Assembly (NCBI GenBank): GCA_001695595.3
Contig: MBPM02000051.1
Coordinates: 434,001-498,000, forward strand
Direction: 5' to 3'
DNA length: 64,000 nt
Origin: Plasmopara viticola
Lineage: Eukaryota > Oomycota > Peronosporomycetes > Peronosporales > Peronosporaceae
Shown: positions 37,131-50,220 of the stretch, one piece after another
How the letters are laid out: each line of letters opens with the position of its first letter
Position numbering within the stretch: the first letter of the stretch is position 1
The notes under the pieces: generated by a model
Database searches by the model: none
What the model was told of the DNA's origin: nothing
What the model saw: the letters and a program-made list of their open reading frames with translations, nothing else
Program-made: the position numbers and the translations under genes

Positions 37131-40100
37131 CGAAAAATAGCGCAGTCGGCGATGATATAGATTTTACCATGAGAGGTCTACTCACACCCTAAACAAATTA
37201 AATGATGATTTTCCTTGTGTCAATTGTAACAACCAGTACACTTATCTGCTTTGTGCGCTCAAAGGCTCTCCATGGTCACAAGTTGGCTCAAAAAGAGCCA
37301 TTATTCTGATACAATCTTACGCTGATTATGCGCTTGCTTTGGCCACCAAAACAATCCCACCAAGAGACTTTTGATTGGCGTCGTAGAATCCCTGCGCACC
37401 TGGTGTAGAGATATCTTTGTGGACTGAATAGCACCGTCGTCACCACGTCTAGATTAACGAACCTGAGGGAGCTTCATTCCAAGCTCGACCGCATTGGATA
37501 TAGTTACTTTATGTCTTTGAGCTGAGAGTGCATATTGCTTTCCTAAAAAATCGGATACAACCTACCTCAGAATCAGGAGGCCGCGGTCTTTCTGTGAATT
37601 GCTCGCTGCTTTTGATCTGATCGCAACAGTGATTTGGTAATCTTGCTGGAGTCGATTAAAAGGCTCGGTTGAGTTCAGTAAAGCAAGACCACCGATAGAA
37701 TGCTCACGCACTTGAAAAGCACCTTGGCTTCACTACGCACTTTTAACGAAAGCTAGGCTAAAAATAACGTTCAGGGAGCACCGGAGGAGCCTCGACTGTG
37801 CACTTTTGCTACGAGAACCTTTCACGCCTGTGCAACCGTTTCAAATTGTGATCGGTTTGGAACTTAGCGGTCAGGCTGTGGCTTTTTCGGTGCGGATCAA
37901 GACCGTTGGAGCAGCTAACTCCTTGGTCATGAGACTAAGAGCTTGACAGCTGGATAATAAATCGCAGCTTAGCGAAAGCAGCTTGGATTGCTTTGAAAAG
38001 CCGCTTTCCTTTTTTGTGATCTTCAGGCTCGGCCGGTTGTTCTTCAGTCTTGTGGATATTTGGCCTCTCACCCTTGTCACCAGTACGGCGGTCAATTGAG
38101 ACATTTTTAGCCACTGTACATTCACCCGTACTCGTCTTTAAAGCAAAGTCGGAGTATATTTACCGCTGAGGATAGCCCACAAATCCTTTCGAACGCATCG
38201 GTAGTGTCTCAGGGAGATCGATGGTGTACCAATTCATGACTCTCGAAGGTGTCCCGTGTCTCTGTAAATATTGTACTTACCCTAAAGAAGGATACGCTTT
38301 ATATAAAAAGTGATATTTGGTCAAACGGTTCTTGAGTTTTTGAAAACGTGATGACCTATACGATGACCGCGTGCTCAAAAATACACTGAGTAACTATGCG
38401 CTGAGACGCCACATTCAGGGATTGACAAACGATCAGCGGAAGATTTTCTCTTAACAATGCAGTCTGCGCATCGACGACTCCTTTATAGTCGCGTTACTTA
38501 AAAACTCGCTTACATCTTAGAAGAACAAGCGCTTCTTGATAGTTAAACCTCAGTTAATATCGGCTTACCAGTGGAAAAAATCCAGAAGTGGTTTGAATTT
38601 AATTTAGACTTATCTAAAGCATGCTTTACTACGAGTCAAATAAATAACCTTTTTGAGTATCAGACAGTGCTCATTTTGAGCAGATGTACTCAGTTTGCCT
38701 CACAGACGTTGTGGAATCCAAGTTACCTGCTCTGATACGTCATCCAAGAGTTATATTATTCTAGGATCAGAAACAACGAGCGCTTTGTAAGTAGTACGTG
38801 GACTTTTGGCCGCATGCTGGAGTGTATTGTCTTAAACTTTATACTCGTGCTCGAAATTTAGTGCCGGATACGGCGTTTTGCCGAAGCTGATGACTTTCGT
38901 AGGCAAGTTGTCTATACTTCACTTGGTGAGTATACTACACCCTTAGTTAGCGACTTTGTTCAAAGTGCTTGGGACTTTGGTCTGGATACCACTATTAAAA
39001 TTGTCTTTGTATTCTCTTTTCATAAAAGGGAAGCTAGCCTTAGCGTTAATAGAGCGCCGAGGGTTCGCTCTTGCCTTGATATTACGATTTTTTCAGAATG
39101 AGCAACAGCTCATATGCAACTTAATGTACGCACTTGAGACTGCTGTTGCTGTCGGCATCGGCGATCAAGCTGCAGCTACTTACAACGACCTTTGAAGGCC
39201 TTGAAGCTCAGTGTGATTTGACGGATTAGACCCAACCGTTTGCGTTGCTTGAATTATACTTTTGGTTCCGCGCTACTACAGCTTGATGAGGACAGGCATG
39301 AGCCTGTCAGCTAAAGTTGCTAAGCCATCCCTCCAAGACAAAGAATAATTGTGCGCTAATAAACTTTTGGGTGTATCTATGGCTTTAAGTCCTTTGTAGT
39401 CTTTTCAGAGCATCCATCCTTGGAAACACGCATTACGAGAGGCAAAATGACAGTCATTGGTTTATACAATCCTGGCGTACTTGATGTGCTTGTCGACGCG
39501 CGTTTGCAGACCAGACTTCTATACCAGCAGGACCAGAAGCTTTTTTGGCTAAATATGTCAGAAATACAATCCTCATACCGATTCAAAGCCCGAAGTGCGG
39601 CTCTTCGAGGCCAGCAATCATGACAAAGTCGAGTGACTAGCCTCCCCTACAGCATTTTGTTTTGCTATGAGTGAGCATTATGTGTGCTCTACCGTATGAT
39701 GGATCGGCAGATCACGTCAAGTCATAATCTCGAACGACAAAGACCTGAGGCACGATACACCTTGAAAGCATAAGTTGCTTCACCAGGCGACATTCGACTT
39801 TTTCTCACCACATGTTGATGGACCGACATGTATAAGTGAGTACCAAGTATGTAAGGACCTGTAAAGTCACCTGCAAGTTGAATATTTCATTACCGGTAGA
39901 CGAATGAGTGTTTGTAAGCTTTGCTACTATCTTTGGCTTGCCAAATGCTGAAAAGAACACTGTCGTAGTTGTGGCTGTGTGCCGCCTAAGTAAGACGATG
40001 CACTTGGCGGCTCTTCTAGCCATTACTATTAGCACGACCGTTCATAAAATCGTTTTTTTGGGCACCATAGGCTTTCGGAAACAATGGTAAATATTTGTTT

Positions 40101-41020
40101 ATCATGGGCACCTGTAATCGCATCACTTGCCTCGCTAATCACTGGGCTCACATAATAATCATGATAATAAAAATATTTAGCCTGACTCCAATAGTGATTC
40201 AAAGCGTATGCGCATAGCAACAGCAAGATCGTGCTATATAACAAACCGTTTTCACCCAATGTCGTAAGCTGACGATGTGCTTTCTGAATGTCGAGCTCCA
40301 TTCCCGGCCCAAACAGCCATACAATCATGATGATCCTTTTAAACAGAAAGGTCCTCGGTGCTCGTCACCCCTCTTTTCTCATGATCGTAAATGTCTACAA
40401 GTGATTAGTGTTCATGACCGTACGTTATTGTTTCTATGGTGGCAAATATTGAATTTACAATGATAATTCACGCTGTTTGCTCACATGTGGTAACACTACG
40501 TGCATGCGATTATTAATTTTGGATGACCATGCGCACTAGTAGTTCGGCAATGGTGACGAGGTGGTAACCTATGATGATGTTTTGATCCACGCAGCAGGTC
40601 TTTTAGGCTTTCAATATCTGAGAGTCATATACATCTAATACACGTCCATATTTTGTGCGATTAGAGTAGTGTACAACAAGCGGTGATTCGGAAATGGTCC
40701 TCGTTGGTTACTGTACCTAACAAGTACCTACCAAACACGGTTTCCATCATGTACACCACTACGTCCACTAATTCACTAACCTGACTTATGTGGCCTTTGC
40801 TTACGTCGTTGCTTTGGTCGGCTGCAATAACTGTGGTATTGTATGCCTGTTTTGCTTCTGGGGTGGAAGTTGACGATGCTCACCTCCTCACCCGCAATTA
40901 CATCAATAGGGCGGTCAATAATTGGGTGACTAGCCTGCTTACAGGCAGAAAATTTCCACCAACAATATGTTTGCCTTCACTACAGCATACATTTCCTTTC
41001 TTGTGAATATATTTTGCACC
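37130..41020 (+). repeat. Decayed Ty3/gypsy-type repeat, plus-oriented copy
   Basis: This segment recurs in inverted, diverged form at about 54700-58160. Shared anchors are gtcggcgatgatat (37149), tatctgctttgtgcgctc (37243), the 79-codon ORF at 38956-39195 (about 85% identical to the minus-strand ORF at 56252-56491), the block around 39475-39600, and aatcgcatcacttgcctcgctaatcactgggctcac (about 40117). At 39945-40050 the plus strand reads NTVVVVAVCRLSKTMHLAAL, matching the Ty3/gypsy integrase core (V-x-V-D-R-x-S-K-x-x-H-x-x) with the catalytic Asp position altered. No LTRs were identified. Confidence 0.6.
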
Positions 41021-44000
41021 GTGGCGTTTCAGCTCGAATCTCATTGCCTTCGTGAGCGTTCTTTACGAAAGTATGCTGGCTTGACATAGCCACCTTCGTA
41101 CTATGGACTTTAAGGATACATATAGTGCGTGTTGTAATTGTATTGTTATGCATGCTGAGAAGTGATGATGCCTGCATCGAGTGTCTGCACGAACATTTTG
41201 AGTATGATCAAGACACACCTGTGCACAAAGTTGCTTATACACAAGCTCTAAAGAGATATCTAATAGCTTGTCAGATGTACTAGATCTTAGACAAGCTTGT
41301 TCACCTGCCTGGGAGGTCTGGCATTGGTTTGCAACAAACATGAACCTTCTCTGTTTCTGTCCGTGCCCTTACAACGATCAACCCTCTCTTTACCCACCCC
41401 CATGCTACTTCTGCTAAATGTTTTTGAATTTTGCGTCAGACTCAACACTGCCTATGTTGTTATTAATTCTGTCGCTCAAATGAGACGTGATTGACGCGCG
41501 ACGCCTCACAACGTGTGGACCGCGGACTCTAGTGCTTAGAGCATGAATAAATCTAGTGATGTTTTCAAAATAGCCGTCTCTTTTTTAAGCAAACATTAAA
41601 AATAATTGTTTCTTGGGCTCCCAGTGAGCTTTGAACACTCGTCGCTTTCGGCTTTCTCTATCAAAAGTGTATCATTGCTTTACATAGTAGATTTAAAAGA
41701 ATTTTAGGAGTTGCAATTGGCAATTTAACGATTTGAATATGCAAAAAGCTTAAGCTATAAAAACTCTCCAAGAACATTAATAGTAATTTGTAAAATTACT
41801 ACATTGTAGCCGGTTGAAATCGGTAGCCCAAAAAATTTGGGTTTGCTGACAGTATGAAAACGACAAAAAAAAATTAGCTGGCAAAAAATTAGGATCATAT
41901 GGGATAAATTGGATGCAAGAAAATTATTCAATTCACAAAAAGGCTTGCAAGCTACTCTCTGCGTTTGAAGTTCTCTTTTATCTCATTAGTCACCTATTTA
42001 TTAATCGAAAATGTTTTTGCAAAAGATTTCTAGCTTGTAAATCTGCAACGTTGTACAGAACAGAGTAACAACGTTCTTGACGATAATATCCAAAACAAAG
42101 TTATGTGACACTGGAGATTGGGTTAGTGATTTCATAGCAAAGAGTGCTTTAAAACTAATAGCATGCAAGCTAAACCATCAGCAATAGTTCATTTAGCCAT
42201 AGTAAAGTACGACTGTGTTAAGGTAAGAACATTACCCTAGAGCTGTTGCTTAGTTAGCAGCAAATATACATACGGTCTCAAGACAAACGAGGAATAAGTG
42301 TTTTTTTAATGGAAATACACGCCAATCGTTAATAATTGCAAAAATCCGAGCTGTTATCATAACGGGCCATTACATAGAGTCGAGCTTAAAGCATCATTAC
42401 GATTGGCGCCAAGAGCGGTGCTATGAAAAATGGCGGCTCTGTTGGCTTATACATTGATTGTGCTTAGCGAGATATTTGAAAGATATTTCAAACAAATTGA
42501 ACCTTGCCATAGTAGCGACAAAGTACTAAGTCGCTTGACAACGTTCAAGAAAAAATAAAATGCTTTATTTGTCAGTGAGGTCTTTTGATTATATTTTACT
42601 TCACATCTCAATTTCTAAAGCTCGGGGTAGCGGGCAGCGAATATCGAGAGATTATACATTATTCTGCTCAATTCGAGTCTTAGCGGAATCTGGAGCGTTG
42701 AAGATTCGTTGTAGCAGGCAAACGATTGCGGACAAACAACAGAAATTGATTAGAGCTCTAAGAGGGAGCGAAGAAAGTAAGTCAGTGTCGGTTAGAAGGG
42801 CGAATGCGACGGCTTTTGACGTCCCTTGAGCCAAAATAGATGATGTTGACAGCACAAGAACAATTTTTGTCCTTGACATTGACGAGTATGTTTTAATTTT
42901 TTTCATGACGGGGCATTGCCGCGCACAATAGGGTCCTAAATGCAAATAGGATCTTTCTGGATTTGCAAGAAAGACTCACATGCATGTAACGGTAAGATAA
43001 ATTTCTCTAGTCTCACCCATCACCACTTCTAACGTTTAACAGAATCTCAAAAACTATCAGCGGTTAAGTCGTCATCATCCTCTACCTTAGTCCTTTTTAA
43101 TCACATGTAAGCAAATGGAATTTATCGCGCTTCGTCAACAAATCCGTTGTTTATTTCTGGTGTATTTGAATGTGCGCAAGTTGTTCGTGCTTGCTCGCAC
43201 CAACAGCCGAAAAACTCTAGCCATGGTTTGCTCATTTCAACTTCCATAATGATCACCGACGATAGGCGATATCTCATGGTAAAAAAGCTTCACAATTGTC
43301 GATGTCTGTAGTACAAGCTTTCTATTTTTTAACTAAAAAGATAGTTAGTTTTATGCAACTTGCAAGGCATTCGTTCATCAGACCCGTCTTGTTTGATGGG
43401 TGTAGAGGTAATGGGGAAGATCGTTGAGCACATTGTGTTTTCTTGACATGGTTTGACTCACGCTAGTGACTTATCCTTTCGTGACGGGTTTAGTTCCTCA
43501 ATATTTCCTTCCTCGGTTTCTAGTAGTCAGAGCAATGATTTTCTTTACAAGTGTTAACTTACGTGGAAGCATCAGAAGAGAGCAACTCGGTTGTTTCGAG
43601 CTCTGGTCGATTATATTACGCTGTACATACAGAAAACGTGTTTACGACAAAATCTGCACGTGGCTGTCAACGCGCAATTTCAGGGCCGCGTCCTTGATTC
43701 CTTAATCTACAGACAGTCATATATGCAGCGAGCGCTGTTTAGAACAGGAACTGCTCAGTGAACTTCACGTGCAGTAATAAGGCCCCGCAAATGCTACCTA
43801 AGCTTTAGATTTAATTTTGCCATTTAAGTCATGCGGCGAGTGCTGTATATCAGGAGCACCGCTCAGTAGCTTACGTGCTACACCACGCACAATTGTAAGG
43901 ACTCTCCCATACTGTCTTGGTTTAGCATTAATACTTTCATCACCAACATGCAGAATGCTGCATCCTATGAGCATTGCTTAGTGGTTCACATATCGTGGAC

Positions 44001-44900
44001 TTTTGTCCTAAACACTACCAGTGTTAGTTTTGACTAGCTCATTCGTATTTTTACCGGTAGCGCTTCTGCTAGAAAGCATGACTTGCCGAATCTCCGCTAG
44101 GGTTATACCATTTCCTATTCACTAAGGACTTATGGCACCCCCTAGCCGTGCCATGCACAAGATGAGTTCATACCTCACGTGCTAGTCCAAAACATCAACA
44201 GCGTTCGACGCTATCAAAATCAAGGAGCTTTACACCTAGATCTGAATATTGATACAGACTCTAGCTTCTGTCGTTAAACAAGCAGTGACAACACCATGTT
44301 ACAGTGCACTTGAACCTCAGCTATGGCTGATTTTTTACAACAGTGATATGTCAAGCATAACTGCCCGGTGCATTACATCGTCCCGGCGCTTGAAAAGAGT
44401 GATTACACGCTTAGAGGACTATCTTATGGTTTACTTAATCCATTCACGGTAGTCTCAACTGGGCTTGCACGCACGATCCTTTTAATTGAGCACAAAGATC
44501 TTCATGGCTAAGATGTATTGACCTTTAATCTCTTTTTGAGGCTCGACAGAAATTAGCATTCTCCAGCATGCCGCTCCGTGCTTACCGGGCGTTGCCGTTT
44601 TCTGACTTACTGAAGCTTAATAAACTTGGTGCACAGGATATTCTATCCACAAATGGTATATATCACTGCATACGCAGCACCGACTAATGCTCATACGCTG
44701 TTTCGCAGCACGATATTCACATTTTCCTCATCGGCGAAGGTGGAATTTATGTCAACCGGATCGCGCGATGGGTTTCGGCTCTGAGAGCCGTCCGACCAAA
44801 AAGTAAAGCGCGTTTTCGTCGAAAGGGGTCGTGTGTGTAGGAGCAACTAGGTCCGAGCAGCGTTCATGCAAATTTCGCTATAGACTCCCACTTCCTGTAA
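41021..44900. other. AT-rich desert
   Basis: No supported gene. ORFs of 65-97 codons (for example 42560-42829 plus, 41063-41341 minus) lack recognisable domains. The stretch 41560-42550 is especially AT-rich. It probably consists of old transposon debris beyond recognition. Confidence 0.5.
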
Positions 44901-47900
44901 TAGAGCGGCCATCCTACCCAGCAAATATCGTAACTTGTGGACAAAGTCCTCCGGTGTACATCTTCCTCTAGCGAAAATTTAAAAGGGATTACCGCACACA
45001 GTACGGACAGTCTGAGACAAAGCCATATGCGTCAGTTGACAATCAAATACTGCCTTGACTTAAGAACTGCCCGCAAGTGCTCTTTCGCATGCTCCCTCAC
45101 TAAGCATCTAAATGTCCAGAGTCGCTTTCTGATTCTTCGTTAGATTTAGGAAGACACAAAGTCATCTTGGTCCCTTATAAATTGTGCAAAATATTTTTTC
45201 TTCTATAACTTCGAATTCCTTCGCACTTACCATGAGCGACTTCGAAATGGGCAAGGCATCAAACCTAAATGGCGGTGCCATCGACGTCTTTAGATGTCGT
45301 CTAAAATCACTCTCTAGCTAAAGAACGCTTCTAGACTAGCTTTGAACTGGTTTGGTCCTCGTGCAACCAAATGTTGCACCCCTGTGGGAAAAGCTCATTC
45401 ACCCAGGTCTCAAATATAAGACAATTTTGCATACAAAAGCACTAAACGGGTTTTGCGAAAAGTCGACTGAATATAATCAGCAGGGTAATTGATGCGACTG
45501 GATCCGCCCGAGATCAGCATATAACATAATTAGGATATCATGTTGATTGTAATAGTTTTAAGGTCTTCCATTATCGCAGTAATTGCTGGCGCATTGTTTA
45601 AGGTGGAGCTTTTAACCACCAGAAATATGTAAGTCTAGAAAAACTCATCGCTCGTAAATCTTGTCGTTTTCATTGACTATTGCACAGTTCGATCTGATGC
45701 TTACAAAATATCTGAACATTTTGCCTTGGTATCAACACTTTCACTCTCAAACGCATCTACAGAAAGCGAAAGCCGTGGTATAGACGGCATTTAGTCCTCT
45801 TTGCTGTCATCCATAATTCTGGTGCTCGTAAAATTAATCATCATTTGTGTCTGGCCCTGAAGCCACAAATTTTATTTCTTCCCCATAGAAACTTGTCATT
45901 TCTTTTTACTCATTAAACCTGATAGTACTCTCTTAATTGCACGGCTATCGACGGCGTGATGAGTCAGCAGCGGACGTGAATTACGGGTACTGGAGCAACA
46001 TCACTTTTGTCGCTTTTTCGGTGAAGGTTTCTCTGGCTTGTACATCTATTCTTTCTCTCGATCCTTGCTAGACGGGCAACGCCCCACTTAGGGTCTGCTT
46101 AGCATTAAAGAGGCCTCGTATGGAGATCCAACTCGACCTCGTATCGAATAAATGAATACTTAGCAGTAATCACATCCGCCACGTTCCCTTGGCTTTGATG
46201 CGGTTAGTAACACTGCGTCAGCGATGCCCAGTACTATATCAGCAAGAGGTTGTACTTTGAAGCAGAAGTGATGAGGATGACGTCCTGGCAGATGCCTTAC
46301 TTAAGGCAAACAAGTAAATATTTTATTCTACTCATCCTATCGACAATAAAGTCATTAATCTCAGAAACAGGCATGACGTGAAATGTTTCCAATGGTAAGA
46401 GAAACAAGATGTTTTGAGAAACATGTGCACGGTTCGTCGGGGATGGTGGACAACCTGGTTTTTTTCAAGACCGACTGGCAATCCTCAAGGCAAGCGTGAA
46501 GACCTTTAATATGAAAAAAAGCATAGTCTCGTGATCTAAGTCGGAGAGAACCAAAAGGCCATAGTGCCTGGTTTGCTGTAGATGAATGAACAAAGAGTCG
46601 CTTAGGCGAGCTTGACGATCGGTTAGGGAGCGCGGCAAATGGGCGCTTCTTCGGTCGGGTCGGCGTTTCCAACCTGGATGGGCTGAAGCGTAACATCAGA
46701 AAAGGCGTTTTACGTTTGCTCGCGCTTCCTTATGACCTGCCAGGCTTAAAAAGAGCTCATAAACTTTGTTGAACATTAAAATACTTTTGGGAAATAATGA
46801 CTTGTTACCTCAGACCATGGAAGGAAGGCGTGGTCTGCGGCTTGATGAAGATCACTCGTCTCTACCCGGCATCTTTTGGGGGGAACGTCCAATCTGACAT
46901 TTAGGTGGCACGGGCAGGAAAGAGATGCTTGTTAAAGCATGGTCCATCGGGCGGTCTGGTCCCTATCAATGTCGGCTTTGCTGATCAGGCGGATGTTGAC
47001 CTCTAAGCTAAGAAACATTGTGTTAGCTTCGTCTTTAAATCTTGTGCTTGCACGCACGATCCGTGCTTTATAACACGTATCTTGTGTGCAGGCCTAACTA
47101 AATTGTTTGTTAAGCGACCGTGAAGGGGTTTGTTTGACCATGGACTGTATCGACTCGGAGGTGGCGAGTGACAACGTTTGGCATCTTTCTGTCGAACGAA
47201 GCCAGCCCTACGCTGAGTCTCTACAAGCACACTAACTGAGCAATAGAAACGAGGTTTATATCTGTGATACGGATTAATCTTAGTTTATACTGTCGGCTTA
47301 ACAAGCCTTTTTAGCTCTGCCATGCAGCTCGAGCAAAGCTTTTACCGACGGAGTTGACTTCAGGCCGATCTTTCCTTCGACAATACCGGTAATCCCTATT
47401 GTAAGGGTACATAGCCAAGCGATATTGACGGCTACTGACGTGTTTGCCCCGAACCTTCCTGTCAAAAATCAAACACTCTGCGCTGCTCATCAAGAGCCAT
47501 GCGTTCCCGCCTGTTCTTTGACACAACTTTAGTAGTGATAACATTCTTTGTGTCAGATTGGTGTCAACAAGATTGTACATTGGCATATCCATTGACGTCC
47601 AGAAAACACTATGCCCATTGAAGACCCCGCTTAGCGGAAAACGTATCGTTTCACTTGTAGCAGTACGAAGGCGCACCAGGTGTTTAGACCTCAGGTCGAC
47701 TATATTACGGCTATCCACAAGGAGCATTGGCTGTTTAAATCAAGAACTGTATGAATACGTATATTAGCTCAGCCACCGACCGACCCTCTGAAGAAGAACA
47801 CAGATTGGGATCGATAGACTTAGCACTTAAAGACGTTCAGCAAAGTATACATTAGTGCGCTGGTCATGGCCTAGTTGAATTCAAAATGACCTTTCAGCGT

Positions 47901-49110
47901 CGTCTGAGCGCGCTGCTACAAGCAGGTACCAAGAGGTGAGATCGATCGATTGAGTTTGACTTTCATCAGCCTATGGATGCTGAGAAGAACTTTTATATGA
48001 CAAGGACCTTTGTGCGATGAAACATGCTTTGAAACTACCTGCTAGGCTTTGAGCCATTTGCAAATCATGCAGACCATGCGCCGGGTGGCTCTTTATCATC
48101 GTGGAGCCTATTTGCAAGGTAGAGTACAAGCCAGGAGAGCAGAATGCTTAGGCCGGCGCGTTAGAGCATTGCTTGGACGTTGTGTAAGCGTATCTCTTGT
48201 CACAATTGTGATCTCGCCTGTACTACACCTATAACGTGGTGCGGACAAGAGAGATGAACATTTGCGTAGCTCAGCTAAAGATCTGATGAGCATAATGTTG
48301 ATGATTTGGGCACGAAAGTGCCGAAGTATTAAGCGCGAGGCTACATCGGCTCCCAATGATGGCTCGGCTGATGTATTACCACACTACCTATAGCTCCTCA
48401 CGAAAAAGTCTAATTTTTGCGTTCACAATGAGCCTTACAATACCCCGTTCGGTGGTCACTACAGTCGTATGGCTTGACAACCACCCACGCAACTTGTGCA
48501 AGTAAGTCTACTCAAATGTGGACAAATGCCAACTGTGCCGATGGGTGAAGCCATTGTCAAATACGGCTGCACCATTGCCAAGCCTACAAGTGTCTTTGCT
48601 TTGGTCCATCGGTATAAACGATGTGTTTGTTCTGTCGAAGGACTCGACAGGCTACCGTGCTTTTGTGGTCTTTGCTTAGCGACTGAACAAAATGGCTCAT
48701 TTAGCGGCTATATTGGACACTATTGGTGGTGTTAAGCAGCAGCACTTTTCCTCGATCGTGCCTGTAGACAACACGGACTTACAGAGTAGGATAGAGATTC
48801 ACTCTTCACGAAATGCTTTACTCAAGAGTGTTTTGAGGTGTGCTTGACACCAGGTTGGACATGACCATCTGCAGACTAATGGTTTACCAAAGCGGGGGAG
48901 GCGCGTCTTCAAAGACTTATACCGTAGTGTTTGCGCGGTCACGCCAAAGCCATTCTCCCACTTGTTGAATTTGCAATTAAGAATACCGGTCATACCATAG
49001 CAGGCTATGCTCTTTTTTACGCGAATGGATGAGCAAAATCCTCGCGTTTCGTTAGCGCCTTCGGAAAATGATCTTGTCAACGATCACAAAGTATACCAAT
49101 ACAAGTCTAA
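44900..49110 (+). mobile_element. Degenerate Ty3/gypsy retrotransposon remnant
   Basis: Plus-strand fragments appear in pol order. A stretch near 46265-46310 reads DEDDVLADALLKANK, like the RNase H/integrase junction block N-V-x-A-D-A-L-S-R. The integrase core lies at 48590-48960 (WSIGINDVFVLSKDSTGY, an in-frame stop, then RLNKMAHLAA), followed by GHDHLQTNG (matching HPQTDGQ). A distal part to about 49070 reads EQNPRVSLAP. Frames are broken many times. The left limit is uncertain and no LTRs were seen. Confidence 0.6.
48590..49075 (+). pseudogene. Ty3/gypsy integrase remnant
   Basis: Starting at about 48595 one frame reads LLWSIGINDVFVLSKDSTGY, then FVVFA, a TAG stop, RLNKMAHLAAILDTIGG. This follows the gypsy integrase pattern P-W-x-x-x-x-x-D-F-x-x-x-L-P-x-x-x-x-G-x-x-x-x-x-V-x-V-D-R-x-x-K-M-A-H. 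The later QTNG and PRVSL blocks are also in expected order. It is non-functional because of stops and frameshifts. Confidence 0.7.
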
Positions 49111-50116
49111 GGCAATTACTGGTAATTTGGTAAGATTTGAGAAGATAAAGTCGGTAGCTAGCATTAAGCAATACGATACAACCGCAAATTGTGAGACTAG
49201 TACAAATACACCATTAGAGGCAGGCCTTATGGATTCAACCGTTTTCTACATATATATCTATCTTCCGATCTTATCTGGTCTGTTGAAGCACGGGTCTTAC
49301 AAAAAAACGGTATTTGCATTTGTAGGTAGTTTTACCAAATCTACGATCCCTTTCACACAGAATATTTCATTTTAGATATCTTGGTTCTCACCCATTTTGT
49401 CTCGTACGTGTCTCGAGATAAAGTCACTTAGTCACAAAGTCTTGGACCTACTTACGCATTACGGAAGAGCTAAAATCAGCAAGTCGCTTTGCGACCCCCT
49501 TTCAAGTGCTTAGAGCCATCATTTGGTGGCAGCGAAATGCAAAACAACACACATTTTTTTCATCTAATCCCATGTCTCAATACCGTCGTTGAAGATTTCG
49601 TTCGTACCATCGTGGCCGTTTTGTAGTGTAAACTGTACTCATGGTTAAAGGATAGCAATCAAAGCCTCCACCTGGTGCTTGTAATTAGATGCGCCATCAC
49701 TGTCGCGGACCGCAGCGGTAGCCCGGACAGTGCGTTAAAGCGAAAAACAGCAAACTTTGTGACTTAAATTGTAGAAGTAAGACCTGCAGTGTTGTGCAAT
49801 ATGTGCCTTCTCGGCAATAAAAAAAAGCTGGCGGCTAGTGTGTGCGGTGCGCTGCTTTAGCGTTGAGATTGCGTGTACATTCCCTCGTGATGCATCACAT
49901 GCTCTCAGCGTAGAGTCGTTTTGGCTACTATATTAACTACAGTAATGAGCACCCACGTCGTCCAGCCTCGTATGTGAAATGGACGCGTGTTGTTTTTCGC
50001 ACTTGGCTCATGACGTAAGTTTTATTATAATTACCGCTGTCATAGATCTGAAGTATACAAATACCAAGTATGCTACTGTCTTGGGGTGCCTCTCCCAATG
50101 CGATCCTTCCCTAGCA
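49111..50116. other. Upstream region of the UGP-PGM gene
   Basis: About 1 kb without a gene, AT-rich to about 49900, merging into the promoter region. It includes an AAAAAAA-rich stretch near 49818-49826 and a 5' UTR from about 50120. Confidence 0.5.
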
Positions 50117-50132
50117 TCACTTCCTAATTTGG
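50117..50132 (+). promoter_or_regulatory. Oomycete-type INR+FPR core promoter match
   Basis: TCACTTCCTAATTTGG fits the oomycete initiator (YCAYTYY) followed closely by the flanking promoter region motif (AWTTT core). It lies about 90-100 bp upstream of the start codon at 50221, a normal 5' UTR length in Phytophthora. Confidence 0.6.
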
Positions 50133-50220
50133 AATATCGAGCGCAAAGACGAAGATCTTCAACTGGAAGCTCCCAATACCAGCGCTGCGTGGTCGTACCA
50201 ACCCCAGCAACTCTTCAAGT

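Noticed and set aside
42560..42829. 89-codon ORF, considered as a small gene
   Set aside because: Composition resembles the flanks, with no domain, signal peptide or promoter match.
46361..46696. 111-codon minus-strand ORF
   Set aside because: It lies antisense to the plus-strand gypsy remnant just after the RNase H/integrase junction block, and is probably a shadow.
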